Assembly (NCBI GenBank): GCA_031362985.1 | Contig: JANLTO010000030.1 | Coordinates: 1-64,000 of the forward strand | DNA: 64,000 bases | DNA from: SHZL01 sp031362985 | GTDB lineage: Bacteria > Pseudomonadota > Gammaproteobacteria > Xanthomonadales > SZUA-36 | Direction: 5' to 3' | Part shown: positions 40,079-49,385 of the stretch, in pieces | Position numbering within the stretch: position 1 is the stretch's first letter | Layout: each line of letters opens with the position of its first letter | Made by a program: the position numbers and the translations under genes | The notes under the pieces: generated by a model | What the model saw: only the letters and a program-made list of their open reading frames with translations | What the model was told of the DNA's origin: nothing | Database searches by the model: none

Positions 40079-41800
40079 TCAGCGCGGGGCCAGGCGAGCT
40101 ATGATGGTTTCCGCGGCCGTGGCCAATGGAATGGTGGTATTTTCTGCGGCAGTGCGATAACGATATTCCAGCTCGCCACTGTCGATGCCGCGCTCACCGA
40201 TAACCACGCGGTGAGGAATGCCGATCAATTCCATATCGTTGAACATCACGCCCGGCCGGATATCGCGATCATCCAGAAACACCTCCACTCCAGCAGCGAG
40301 CAAGTCAGCGTAAAGTTTTTCCGCCACTTCGCGAACCCGGTGTGATTTGCGTGCATTCATGGGCAGGATAGCTACCTGGAACGGAGCCAATGGTTCCGGC
40401 CAGCAAATACCCTGTGCGTCGTGATTTTGTTCAATCGCTGCGGCGACAATGCGCGACACTCCTATGCCGTAACAGCCCATCGACATGACCTGGGATTTAC
40501 CATCCTCGCCCAGCACTACTGCGTTGAGTGACTTTGAGTACTTGGTGCCAAGCTGAAAAATGTGACCCACTTCGATGCCCCGCGCAAGACTGATTTTACC
40601 CTTGCCGTCCGGGCTTTCATCGCCTTCAACCACGTTACGCAGGTCGGCCGCATCAGGCAGAGCGGCATCACGTTCCCAATTGACTCCAAAATAGTGCTTG
40701 TTTTCAATATTCGCCCCGGCGGCAAAATCCGCCATGACGCAGACACTGTGGTCGGCAATAACCGGGATCGACAGCTCGACCGGGCCCAATGAGCCTGGCC
40801 CGGCGCCCATGGTCGCGCGAATTTCATCCTCAGTAGCAAAGCGTAAGGGCTTCGCTACGCAGGCCAGCCTGGCTGCCTTGAACTCATTGAGATTGTGATC
40901 GCCGCGCACCAGCAAGGCCAAAAAGGGTGAATCGCCGCCCGGCGCTGCAGCAACGATCAGGGTCTTGATCGTGCGCTCCACCGGCAGGTCAAATTGCGTC
41001 ACCAATTCTTCGATGGTATGAGCGCTGGGCGTATCCACGAGGCGCAGCTGTTCTGTTGCTGCCGGGCGCGCGAATGCAGGCACCGGGGCTTCCGCCAGTT
41101 CAACGTTTGCCGCAAAGTCCGATTCCGTGGAAAAGGCGATCTGGTCTTCACCGGAGTCCGCCAGCACATGGAACTCGTGCGATGCATTGCCGCCAATTGC
41201 GCCCGAATCGGCCCGCACGGCGCGGAATTTCAACCCTGCCCGGGTGAAAATGCGCGAGTAGACCTCGTACATCTCCCAGTAGGTGGTTTCCAGGCTGGCA
41301 GCATCGATATGAAAGGAGTAGGCGTCTTTCATCAGGAATTCGCGGGCGCGCATTACTCCAAAACGCGGACGGATTTCATCGCGGAATTTGGTTTGAATCT
41401 GGTAGAACGTGATGGGCAATTGCTTGTAACTGCGCAGCTCGTTCCGTGCCAGGTCTGTAATGACTTCTTCGTGGGTGGGGCCGAAGACATAATCACGGCC
41501 GGCACGATCCTTGATTTTCAGCAGCTGCCCGCCAAAATCTTCCCAACGACCGGTTTCGCGCCACAATTCAGCCGGTTGGACCGCTGGCATAAGCAACTCG
41601 AGATAACCGGCCCGATCCATTTCTTCGCGCACGATGTTCTCCACCTTGCGCAACACCCGCCAGCCCAACGGAGTCCAGGTGTAGATGCCGGCTGTAAGTT
41701 TGCGAATCATTCCGGCCCGCAACATGAGCTGATGGCTGGCTATTTCCGCGTCCGCCGGAATCTCGCGCGTGGTGAGAAGATGAAATTTGCTGGCTCTCAT
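40079..41800 (-). CDS. proS: Prolyl-tRNA synthetase
   Basis: A 573-residue class II synthetase of the bacterial type. Motif 1 is in the GIYTWTPLGWRVLRKVENIVREEMDRAG region and motif 2 in FRDEIRPRFGVMRAREFLMKDAYSFH. The YbaK-like editing insertion is about 220-400, with LLVRGDHNLNEFKAARL. Motif 3 is in MGCYGIGVSRIVAAAIEQNHD, and the anticodon domain follows. It converges with trpS 15 bp away. Confidence 0.97.
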   Translation of the reverse strand: MRASKFHLLTTREIPADAEIASHQLMLRAGMIRKLTAGIYTWTPLGWRVLRKVENIVREEMDRAGYLELLMPAVQPAELWRETGRWEDFGGQLLKIKDRAGRDYVFGPTHEEVITDLARNELRSYKQLPITFYQIQTKFRDEIRPRFGVMRAREFLMKDAYSFHIDAASLETTYWEMYEVYSRIFTRAGLKFRAVRADSGAIGGNASHEFHVLADSGEDQIAFSTESDFAANVELAEAPVPAFARPAATEQLRLVDTPSAHTIEELVTQFDLPVERTIKTLIVAAAPGGDSPFLALLVRGDHNLNEFKAARLACVAKPLRFATEDEIRATMGAGPGSLGPVELSIPVIADHSVCVMADFAAGANIENKHYFGVNWERDAALPDAADLRNVVEGDESPDGKGKISLARGIEVGHIFQLGTKYSKSLNAVVLGEDGKSQVMSMGCYGIGVSRIVAAAIEQNHDAQGICWPEPLAPFQVAILPMNARKSHRVREVAEKLYADLLAAGVEVFLDDRDIRPGVMFNDMELIGIPHRVVIGERGIDSGELEYRYRTAAENTTIPLATAAETIIARLAPR

Positions 41801-41885
41801 GCCTGTTTCAATTCCGTTTTTCTAAACCGGGCATTGTAACGGCAGGCTTGCCTGCCGCATAGGTCCAGGGAGCTAACGGTACGAG

Positions 41886-42374
41886 TTAATCGCAGTTCTC
41901 GGCAATGAGAACCTTGGCTTTTTCAACCATGGCCACTCTCTGCTCGTCGTCCAGGCGTTCGGTTTCACCCTGATCATTGGTGAAGAACACCCGGCGCGAG
42001 GGTTCAACGGTTGCGAGCTCTTCGCGGGCCTGGGCACAAATCCGTGCACGTTCCGCCTGCTTCTCGGCGGACTTTTCCCTGCGCTCGGCAAGTTGCTTAC
42101 GTTGTTCATCCGCATAGGATTCAACCACGGCCGGGTCTGCCTCGACCTCAGCCACTGCAGCATCCGCTTGAGGATAAGCTCCAGTGGAACCGGGGCGATA
42201 TGCCTCTGTGGCAGGCATTTCAACCGCATCAGGGTTGTTCGGTTCTGTGTCCGTATAGTGCACGACGCCATTCTCGTCCGTCCAGGTATAGACGGACCGG
42301 GCCTGAGCATGGACATCAGCCAGAACGACGCAAAAGAAGATTGAACTTAGGGTCAAGCGGGTCACATTGTTCAT
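41886..42374 (-). CDS. DUF4124-domain periplasmic protein
   Basis: A 162-residue exported protein. The signal peptide is LTLSSIFFCVVLADVHA. The mature start (RSVYTWTDENGVVHYTDTEPNNPDAV) is the DUF4124 motif, Y-x-W-x-D-E/x-G-x-x-x-Y-S/T-D-x-P. A highly charged Glu/Arg helix follows (EQRKQLAERREKSAEKQAERARI), and two cysteines lie near the end. Start 42374 is preferred over 42404 because it opens the signal peptide. The function of the family is unknown. Confidence 0.85.
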   Translation of the reverse strand: MNNVTRLTLSSIFFCVVLADVHAQARSVYTWTDENGVVHYTDTEPNNPDAVEMPATEAYRPGSTGAYPQADAAVAEVEADPAVVESYADEQRKQLAERREKSAEKQAERARICAQAREELATVEPSRRVFFTNDQGETERLDDEQRVAMVEKAKVLIAENCD

Positions 42375-42496
42375 GTCTGCAATCCTTGCATTGAGCAACG
42401 GCACATTTATAGCACACTGTATGCCCGGCCAGACAGAGTTTCTGTGGCTGGAGGCGGCAAGATGCTATCATCGCGTTTCCCCAGTGTTAGCGTGGT

Positions 42497-43333
42497 ATGA
42501 GCATGAATCCCGGCGAAAACAGATTCCGCAAAGGCGTGTTTCTTCTGCCCAACGCATTGACGACGGGCGCTTTGTTTGCCGGGTTTTACTCGATTATCAG
42601 TGGTATTAATGGCCACTATACTGCCGGCGCCATTGCCGTTGTGGTGGCCGGTTTGCTGGATGGACTGGATGGAAGGGTCGCGCGGCTGACCAATACCCAG
42701 AGCGATTTTGGAGTGCAGTACGACAGCCTTTCCGACCTTATTTCATTTGGTCTGGCGCCTGCACTGTTGGCGTTCAACTGGTCGCTATCCAGCCTGCGTG
42801 AACTCGGGCCGATGGCGGGTAAACTCGGCTGGCTGGCTGCGTTCCTCTATGTTGCCTGTGCGGCCCTCAGGCTTGCGCGATTCAATACCCAGGTTGGAGT
42901 TGAGGACAAGAGCTATTTTCAGGGACTGGCTACCCCTGCTGCGGCCGGCACATTGGTTTCCACGGTCTGGTTTTTTACCAGCCACGGAATCCACGGCGAT
43001 TCGGTCAGTTGGCTCATTTGGTTGGAAACTGTGTTCCTGGCGTTGTTGATGTTCTCGCGGGTACGGTACTTCAGTGGCAAGACCTGGCCCATGGGGGACA
43101 AGATTCCTATGTATGTCTTGTTCCTGATCGTCCTGGTGTTTGCGCTCCTGGCCATAGACCCACCCACGGTCATGCTGGCTGTTGCTCTGATTTACGTCAT
43201 TTCAGGGCTGGCTTTCACTTTGTTTCGCAGAAAGCAGTGGAAAATGCGCCGGGTAAACCGCAGCGGGTCACGAACAGCGGAAACCGGTGAGCACGGCGGT
43301 ACGCCGGAAAAGGATCCGGGCAAGAGCGACTGA
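42497..43333 (+). CDS. pssA: CDP-diacylglycerol-serine O-phosphatidyltransferase
   Basis: A 278-residue membrane enzyme making phosphatidylserine, the precursor of phosphatidylethanolamine. The CDP-alcohol phosphotransferase signature is complete: DGLDGRVARLTNTQSDFGVQYDSLSD. About eight apolar helices follow. The family is the membrane-bound (type II) PssA, not the E. coli type I enzyme. A basic hydrophilic tail ends the protein. It overlaps the next gene by one base. Confidence 0.94.
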   Translation: MSMNPGENRFRKGVFLLPNALTTGALFAGFYSIISGINGHYTAGAIAVVVAGLLDGLDGRVARLTNTQSDFGVQYDSLSDLISFGLAPALLAFNWSLSSLRELGPMAGKLGWLAAFLYVACAALRLARFNTQVGVEDKSYFQGLATPAAAGTLVSTVWFFTSHGIHGDSVSWLIWLETVFLALLMFSRVRYFSGKTWPMGDKIPMYVLFLIVLVFALLAIDPPTVMLAVALIYVISGLAFTLFRRKQWKMRRVNRSGSRTAETGEHGGTPEKDPGKSD

Positions 43334-43860
43334 TGGATCTGGCGCGTCGTCATGCATATCTGCACGCGTTGGGCATAGACCTCTGGTTGCCGCGTGCAGG
43401 CATTGGAACCGCCTACTTTGTCACCACGAGACCGGAAGCAGTAACAGAAGCTCAGGTGACGCTTGCCCATGGACTGCACATTGGGCCAGGCGATGGCAAC
43501 ACGCTGTTGCTTTGCCGCAGCCCCGTTGAAGCTGCCACGCGCCTGGCCACCGATATTGCCCGCTGCCTCGATACCGAGCCAGTGTGGAGTTGGCCAACGC
43601 CGGCAGACTCCAGGCAAGGCGTGTCTCTGCAGCAAGCTATTGAACAGCGCTTGTTCACCCGCCTGCTGGTGTTTGGGCAGGAGCTTGGCGGATTTGTAAG
43701 TGAATTCGTTAGTGGCTCCAGTGCCCAGGTGATTGCCAGTGCCAGAATTCTTCGTGCGAGTTCAATGGCCGAGTTGGCAGGAAGCGCAACTGCGAAACAG
43801 AGATTGTGGTCCGAGCTGTGTGCCAATGGCTGGTGCGCTGAGCGGGCCAGGAATGCGTGA
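43333..43860 (+). CDS. holD: Probable DNA polymerase III psi subunit
   Basis: A 175-residue protein placed directly before rimI, as holD is in E. coli. The N-terminus RRHAYLHALGIDLWLPR resembles E. coli Psi WQLQQLGITQW, the region that binds the clamp loader or sits near it. The C-terminus ATAKQRLWSELC resembles Psi PTARAALWQQIC. The middle is longer than in E. coli Psi (137 residues) and not alignable by eye. Psi links Chi (HolC) to the clamp loader; holC is at 47255. Assignment rests on position and two short matches. Confidence 0.55.
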   Translation: MDLARRHAYLHALGIDLWLPRAGIGTAYFVTTRPEAVTEAQVTLAHGLHIGPGDGNTLLLCRSPVEAATRLATDIARCLDTEPVWSWPTPADSRQGVSLQQAIEQRLFTRLLVFGQELGGFVSEFVSGSSAQVIASARILRASSMAELAGSATAKQRLWSELCANGWCAERARNA

Positions 43861-43872
43861 ATCATACTGAAA

Positions 43873-44388
43873 GTGGCTACTGAACAAGGTCAGCTACCAC
43901 CCCTCATCAGGCGCCTGACCGCCATCGATCTCGACCGCGCCATGGAAATTGAGGAAGCCGCATACGCCTTTCCGTGGACTCGCGGCATATTTGAAGATTG
44001 TCTGCGCGTGGGTTACGACTGCCGGGGTATCCAGCTGGGTTCAATGTTGGCGGGGTACTCGGTGCTGACCCAGGTGGCTGGAGAGTGCCACCTCCTGAAC
44101 CTGTGTGTTGATCCGCAATGGCAACGTCGCCGACTTGGCAGTATGTTGCTTGAACAATGCATACGCACGGCAATTGAAAGCAACTGTGAAAGCATGTTCC
44201 TGGAAGTTCGTCCCAGTAATCGGGCCGGCGTCAGTTTGTATCGCAAACGTGGATTCCACGTGGTCGGGGAGCGCCCCGATTACTACCGTGCTGACCAGGG
44301 TCGTGAAAAAGCCTTCATCATGTTTATTGACCTGGACCAGGATCATGCAGCCAGGATGCGGCAAATGCCCCGGCATGATCCCTTGTAA
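43873..44388 (+). CDS. rimI: Ribosomal protein S18 alanine N-acetyltransferase
   Basis: A 171-residue GNAT acetyltransferase starting at GTG 43873. It has the EEAAYAFPWTRGIFEDCLRVGY substrate part and the acetyl-CoA motif A in LLNLCVDPQWQRRRLGSMLLEQCI. SMFLEVRPSNRAGVSLYRKRGFHVVGERPDYY is the RimI signature. It ends head-on to valS after 48 bp with no obvious terminator. Confidence 0.93.
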   Translation: MATEQGQLPPLIRRLTAIDLDRAMEIEEAAYAFPWTRGIFEDCLRVGYDCRGIQLGSMLAGYSVLTQVAGECHLLNLCVDPQWQRRRLGSMLLEQCIRTAIESNCESMFLEVRPSNRAGVSLYRKRGFHVVGERPDYYRADQGREKAFIMFIDLDQDHAARMRQMPRHDPL

Positions 44389-44436
44389 GCATTGAGTCAC
44401 CGGGCAGACTCCAGCTCCGGTTGAGGCTGACACAGC

Positions 44437-47202
44437 TCAATCGCGCAAAGATTCAAGTTGCCGGTATTGATCCTGGAGCTTGGCGACATTGGATGCATGC
44501 GTCACCTTGCGCTCTTTTTCCTGCTCCACCACGGTGTCCGGAGCATTTTTCACGAAGCGTCGATCCGCAAGTTTTGATTCCGCCTTGGCGAGCATGGATC
44601 GCTCACTGTCCAGTTGCTTGCGCAATCGGACGAGTTCCGCCTCAACGTCAACAAGCCCTTTGAGTGGAACCAATACTTTCAGATCGCCCACCAGGGCAAC
44701 GGCGCACTGCGCAGTGTCGCGCGATTCATCGATCCACTCATAGGATTCTATTCGTGCCAGCTGGGAGAAAATGTCGCTGTAGCGCTGCAGAAGGTCCCGA
44801 TCGCGTTCGCTGCCGGACTGAAACAAGGCTTGCAGAGGTTTGCCGGGAGCAACGTTCAGTTCTGCCCGGATGCGCCGGATGCCCTGAATGACATCTCTCA
44901 GCCAGTCGATTTCCTGATCGAGACCGCATTCGGGTTCGGCGCAAGCGGGCAGCTGAGCCCGGGGGAACTGTTGCAGCATGATGCTGTCGCCGGAAATACC
45001 CAGCAAGTCGCGGATGCGTTGCCAGATTTCTTCGCTGATGAACGGCATGATGGGGTGCAAGGTTCTCAGCGTTGTTTCCAGCACGCTCAACAGGGTATGC
45101 CGGGTGGCAGCCTTGGCCTGCTCGTCAGTTCCCTGCAACACCGGCTTGGTGAATTCAAGATACCAATCGCAGTATTCATTCCAGATGAATTCGTACAGCA
45201 CCTGGCTGGCAAGGTCCAGCCGGAACTCGGCAAAATGGCTTTCAACTGCCGCAACCATGCGGTGCATGCGTGCCAGCACCCAGCGATCAACCGAGCCGGG
45301 TTGTTCTGCCGCAGCAATGCGCTGACCTTCAGTTTGCAGCAACACGAACCGGGCAGCATTCCACAGCTTGTTGCAGAAATTCCTATTACCCTCCATGCGT
45401 CCAAGGTCGAACCGGATATCCCGTCCGGTAGTGGCGAGGCCAGCGAACGTGAAGCGTAATGCGTCCGTGCCAAATGCGGGGATGCCTGCAGGGAACTCGG
45501 TGCGCGTGGCTTTCTCGATCATAGGGGCCATGTGCGGTTGCATCAGGCCGCTGGTGCGTTTTTGCACCAGGTCCTCAAGTTCAATGCCATCGATCAGGTC
45601 GATGGGGTCCAGCACATTGCCCTTGGACTTGGACATTTTCTGGCCCTGCCCGTCGCGGATCAAGCCGTGGATGTATACCGTTCTGAACGGAACATCGTGC
45701 ATGAACTTCAAGCCCAGCATGATCATCCTGGCCACCCAGAAAAAGATGATGTCAAATCCTGTAACCAGCACGCTGCTTGGGTAGAATTGCTGCAACCGGG
45801 TGCCTTCCTCGGGCCATCCCAGCGTGGAAAAAGGCCACAAGGCTGATGAAAACCAGGTGTCGAGCACATCTTCATCCTGGTTCAGGGCATGCTCTGGAGT
45901 CAGGCCCGCACGTTGCCGGGCATCCTGTTCGTCCAGGCCAACGTAGATAGCTCCCTGTTCGTCGTACCAGGCGGGGATGCGGTGTCCCCACCACAACTGG
46001 CGGCTGATACACCAGTCTTCTATGCGATTCATCCAGTCGAAATAGGTGCGACTCCAGTTGGATGGAACGAAGGTGATACGGCCATCGTTCACCGCCGCAA
46101 TCGCGGGTTCTGCCAGCGGGGCAATTTTTACGTACCACTGATCCGTCAGATATGGCTCCACAATCGCCTGGGAGCGATCACCGCGCGGAATCATCAGGTG
46201 GTGGTCGTCTACGCGCTCGAGCAATCCCAGCTGCTCGAGGTCTGCCACGATCCGCGCCCTGGCCTTGAACCGGTCCATGCCCCGGTATGCTTCCGGCACG
46301 TTTTCATTCAGGCTGGCGTCCGGGTTCAGGATATTGATTAACGGCAGGTTGTGTCGCTTGCCAATGTCATAGTCATTAAAATCGTGTGCTGGCGTGATCT
46401 TGACGCAACCGGAACCAAATTCGCGGTCAACATACTCATCCGCGATTACTGGAATGATGCGGTTGGACAGGGGAAGACATAGTTCTTTACCAATCAGGTG
46501 CTGGTAGCGTTCATCCTCCGGATGCACAGCCACAGCGGTATCACCCAGCATGGTCTCGGGCCTGGTTGTAGCAACCACGAGGTCACCGTTGCCGTTCGCC
46601 AGGGGGTAGCGGATGTGCCACAGTTTGCCTTTTTCTTCTTCGGACAAAACCTCCAGGTCAGACAAGGCAGTGCGCAGCACAGGGTCCCAATTCACTAAAC
46701 GCTTGCCGCGATAAATCAGGCCTTCATCGAACAACCGGACAAACACAGTGCGCACGGCATGCGACAAGTCCTCATCCATGGTAAAGCGATGACTGGACCA
46801 GTCAACCGATGCGCCCAGGCGGCGCATCTGCCCATTAATGGCATCACCCGATTGTTCTTTCCACTGCCACACTGCATCTGTGAACCCTTCTCGTCCCAAT
46901 TCGTGACGGGATCGCCCTTCGGCCTGCAGTTTTCGCTCGACCACCATCTGCGTAGCAATTCCCGCATGGTCTGTGCCGGGTTGCCACAAGGTATTGTCAC
47001 CCTTCATGCGTCGCCAGCGGGTGAGGGCATCCATGATCGTGTCCTGAAAAGCATGACCCATGTGCAGGCTGCCCGTGACATTGGGCGGGGGCAACATAAT
47101 GCAGAAAGACTCGCCTTGCCCTGAGGGTGCGAAATAGCCGCGTTCTTCCCATTGCTGGTACCAACGCTGCTCTATGGCGCGGGGGTTATAGCTCTTATCC
47201 AT
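44437..47202 (-). CDS. valS: Valyl-tRNA synthetase
   Basis: A 921-residue class I synthetase. It has the HIGH motif variant PPPNVTGSLHMGHAF, an editing domain (ATTRPETMLGDTAVAVHPEDERY), the KMSKS loop in GQKMSKSKGNVLDPIDLI and a C-terminal coiled coil (LVRLRKQLDSERSMLAKAESKLADRRF). The gene order pepA-holC-valS is the classical enterobacterial one, with 52 bp between holC and valS. Confidence 0.97.
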   Translation of the reverse strand: MDKSYNPRAIEQRWYQQWEERGYFAPSGQGESFCIMLPPPNVTGSLHMGHAFQDTIMDALTRWRRMKGDNTLWQPGTDHAGIATQMVVERKLQAEGRSRHELGREGFTDAVWQWKEQSGDAINGQMRRLGASVDWSSHRFTMDEDLSHAVRTVFVRLFDEGLIYRGKRLVNWDPVLRTALSDLEVLSEEEKGKLWHIRYPLANGNGDLVVATTRPETMLGDTAVAVHPEDERYQHLIGKELCLPLSNRIIPVIADEYVDREFGSGCVKITPAHDFNDYDIGKRHNLPLINILNPDASLNENVPEAYRGMDRFKARARIVADLEQLGLLERVDDHHLMIPRGDRSQAIVEPYLTDQWYVKIAPLAEPAIAAVNDGRITFVPSNWSRTYFDWMNRIEDWCISRQLWWGHRIPAWYDEQGAIYVGLDEQDARQRAGLTPEHALNQDEDVLDTWFSSALWPFSTLGWPEEGTRLQQFYPSSVLVTGFDIIFFWVARMIMLGLKFMHDVPFRTVYIHGLIRDGQGQKMSKSKGNVLDPIDLIDGIELEDLVQKRTSGLMQPHMAPMIEKATRTEFPAGIPAFGTDALRFTFAGLATTGRDIRFDLGRMEGNRNFCNKLWNAARFVLLQTEGQRIAAAEQPGSVDRWVLARMHRMVAAVESHFAEFRLDLASQVLYEFIWNEYCDWYLEFTKPVLQGTDEQAKAATRHTLLSVLETTLRTLHPIMPFISEEIWQRIRDLLGISGDSIMLQQFPRAQLPACAEPECGLDQEIDWLRDVIQGIRRIRAELNVAPGKPLQALFQSGSERDRDLLQRYSDIFSQLARIESYEWIDESRDTAQCAVALVGDLKVLVPLKGLVDVEAELVRLRKQLDSERSMLAKAESKLADRRFVKNAPDTVVEQEKERKVTHASNVAKLQDQYRQLESLRD

Positions 47203-47254
47203 AGTTTACGTTTCAGTTATCTGTTCGTCCCGGGCGGCGTCCGACGCCAGGGTT

Positions 47255-47695
47255 TCAGTTTTGGTTGATCGCGTGGGTTGCCGGTTCCAACCCGCTGGCA
47301 CGGTATTCGCGGAATTTTTCCCTCGACGCTTTGCGCTGACCATCGTTCGCAGGCACCAGTTCCAGCAGGCGCTGGAAACGGCCCGGTTGCGGCACCGCAG
47401 TCGTGGTCAGATTGATCAGTACTTCGGTAGCCAGCCCGGCTAAATCCGAATTGGTGCCAAGCGCAACGGGCGCGCCGACACCCTCGCTCACCAGCGCGTG
47501 CGGGAGGAACCGACCTTGAGGGTGTTCCCACATCAATGCGTCAAGGCGCGCGCATTCGCTTTCGCTGGTGGCGAGCACCATGGTGCGCTTGCCCTGCTCC
47601 CAAGCCATCAGGGCCAGCCTGCAAGTGAGCAAATCGGCCGACTGCGTTTCGTCCTGCAGCACATAGAAATCAACCTGGCAGCTCTCAGCCTCCAC
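47255..47695 (-). CDS. holC: DNA polymerase III chi subunit
   Basis: A 146-residue protein that couples the clamp loader to SSB. I start it at GTG 47695, which shares a base with the pepA stop (TAGTG) and has GAGG upstream; the longer open frame is inside pepA. It has the HolC pattern VDFYVLQDETQSADLLTCRLALMAWEQGKRTMVLATSESECARLDALMW and QGRFLPHAL. The protein ends in a tail (SREKFREYRASGLEP) typical of the family. Confidence 0.93.
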   Translation of the reverse strand: MEAESCQVDFYVLQDETQSADLLTCRLALMAWEQGKRTMVLATSESECARLDALMWEHPQGRFLPHALVSEGVGAPVALGTNSDLAGLATEVLINLTTTAVPQPGRFQRLLELVPANDGQRKASREKFREYRASGLEPATHAINQN

Positions 47696-49182
47696 TAGGA
47701 AGCCTCGCCGTTGGCAACCGCCATCAGGTAGCTGCTCAACAAGCCGACCGGCCTGCCGGTTGCGCCTTCTTTCTCGTTCCATTTCCAGGCTGAGCCAGCG
47801 GTATCGAGGTGCGCCCAGCGCATGTCCTCTGTATAACGGGATAAAAAACAACCGGCAGTGATCATGCCGCCGGACATGCCGCCGATGTTCTGCATGTCAG
47901 CAAAGGGAGAATCAAGCTGCGACTGGTAATCGTCCCACAGCGGCATGCGCCATGCGCGATCGACGGTATCTTCTCCGGCTGCCAGCAATGCATTTGCCAG
48001 GGCATCATCGTTGCTGATCAGGCCGCTGGCATGGTGACCCAGGGCTACTACGCAGGCCCCGGTCAGGGTTGCAACGTCAATTACCACCTGGGGATTGAAT
48101 CGTTTTGAGTAGGTTATGGCATCGCACAACACGAGTCTGCCTTCTGCGTCTGTGTTGAGCACCTCGATGGTTTTCCCGGACATGCTGGTTATCACGTCGC
48201 CTGGTCTGCAGGCATTGCCATCGGGCATGTTTTCCGCGGCCGCAATAACAGCGATGACGTTGACTTTCAGACTCATGGACACACAGGCGAGGAAAGCTCC
48301 CATCACGCTGGCGGCTCCGCAGATGTCGTATTTCATCTGGGTCATGTTGTCCGGAGATTTTAGTGAGAGGCCACCGGAATCAAACGTGATGCCTTTACCG
48401 ATTAGTACAACCGGTTGTTTACCCGCGCTGCCACCCGAATATTTCAGGACAACCAGGTAGGCCGGATTGGCGCTGCCGCGGGAGACAGCCAACAACGCAT
48501 TCATGCCCAATTTGGCCATCGCGTCTTCATCAAGGATTTCCAGAGCGACAGATGCAAACTCGCTGGCCATTTCCCTGGCTTCCTGTGCGAGGTGGGCCGG
48601 AGTACAAATGTTGGGGGGCAGGTCGCCAAGTTCGCGGGCCTTGTCGTATCCCCGGGCCATACCCATGGCCTGGTCAATTTGGGGCTGGTACATGTCACTT
48701 GCCTGGAAACTTGCCAGCTCCAGGGGTGGCGGCGCGTCTTCGGCCAATTTCTTGGTTGCGGTGTACAGATAATTTGCCCGGTGAGTGGCCAGTGCAGCCT
48801 GTCGCAACCTCCAGGCGAAATCAGCTCCCGCAAACTCGACTTCGTGGACGCACACGTGGCAGGTCTTGAGTGGGTGGTTGCGCAACACTTTGCCTGCGGC
48901 GATGCAGGCCCGGTCAAAACTGCTGCGGTTGAGTTTGTGCACCTTGCCAAATCCGACTAACAGGATGCGTTCGGCAGCAATTCCAGTGAGCCCGTGCAGC
49001 AGTGTGGTTTTGCCGCTGGATGCTGAAATGTCCCCGCTGTCCAGCATGCGCTTTATGGCCCCCCCGGCAGCCTGGTCAATGGCGGCAGTGCTTGCGGGCA
49101 AAGGCCCGTCTTCGGTCACGCCCACAACCAGGCAGGGCGTGTCGAAAGTCGTGGGTGAGGCGTTGCTAAGGTACAGTTTCAT
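47695..49182 (-). CDS. pepA: Leucyl aminopeptidase (PepA)
   Basis: A 495-residue M17 aminopeptidase with two metals. The catalytic block holds GKGITFDSGGLSLKSPDNMTQMKYDICGAASV and the M17 signature NTDAEGRLVLCDA. In E. coli the protein also binds DNA in Xer recombination at cer and in carAB control. xerD happens to lie in this window at 52296. It opens the pepA-holC-valS run and diverges from lptF. Confidence 0.96.
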   Translation of the reverse strand: MKLYLSNASPTTFDTPCLVVGVTEDGPLPASTAAIDQAAGGAIKRMLDSGDISASSGKTTLLHGLTGIAAERILLVGFGKVHKLNRSSFDRACIAAGKVLRNHPLKTCHVCVHEVEFAGADFAWRLRQAALATHRANYLYTATKKLAEDAPPPLELASFQASDMYQPQIDQAMGMARGYDKARELGDLPPNICTPAHLAQEAREMASEFASVALEILDEDAMAKLGMNALLAVSRGSANPAYLVVLKYSGGSAGKQPVVLIGKGITFDSGGLSLKSPDNMTQMKYDICGAASVMGAFLACVSMSLKVNVIAVIAAAENMPDGNACRPGDVITSMSGKTIEVLNTDAEGRLVLCDAITYSKRFNPQVVIDVATLTGACVVALGHHASGLISNDDALANALLAAGEDTVDRAWRMPLWDDYQSQLDSPFADMQNIGGMSGGMITAGCFLSRYTEDMRWAHLDTAGSAWKWNEKEGATGRPVGLLSSYLMAVANGEAS

Positions 49183-49385
49183 CTGGACAATCCTGCTCTG
49201 GCTTTACCGAGTATTTCGGACCTCGAGGGAGCCGTAAATCCGGCATTCTACTGCAAAAGGTCTGGCAGCAACCGTTTGAGCTGAATCTGGTTCTCGCAAT
49301 CGCCTGCGGGTGAATGCTGTTAAACTGCCTGCGGTCAAAAATATTCCTTTATCGCTAAAACTCTGGTGCGTTCCGTGAGGCAGTT

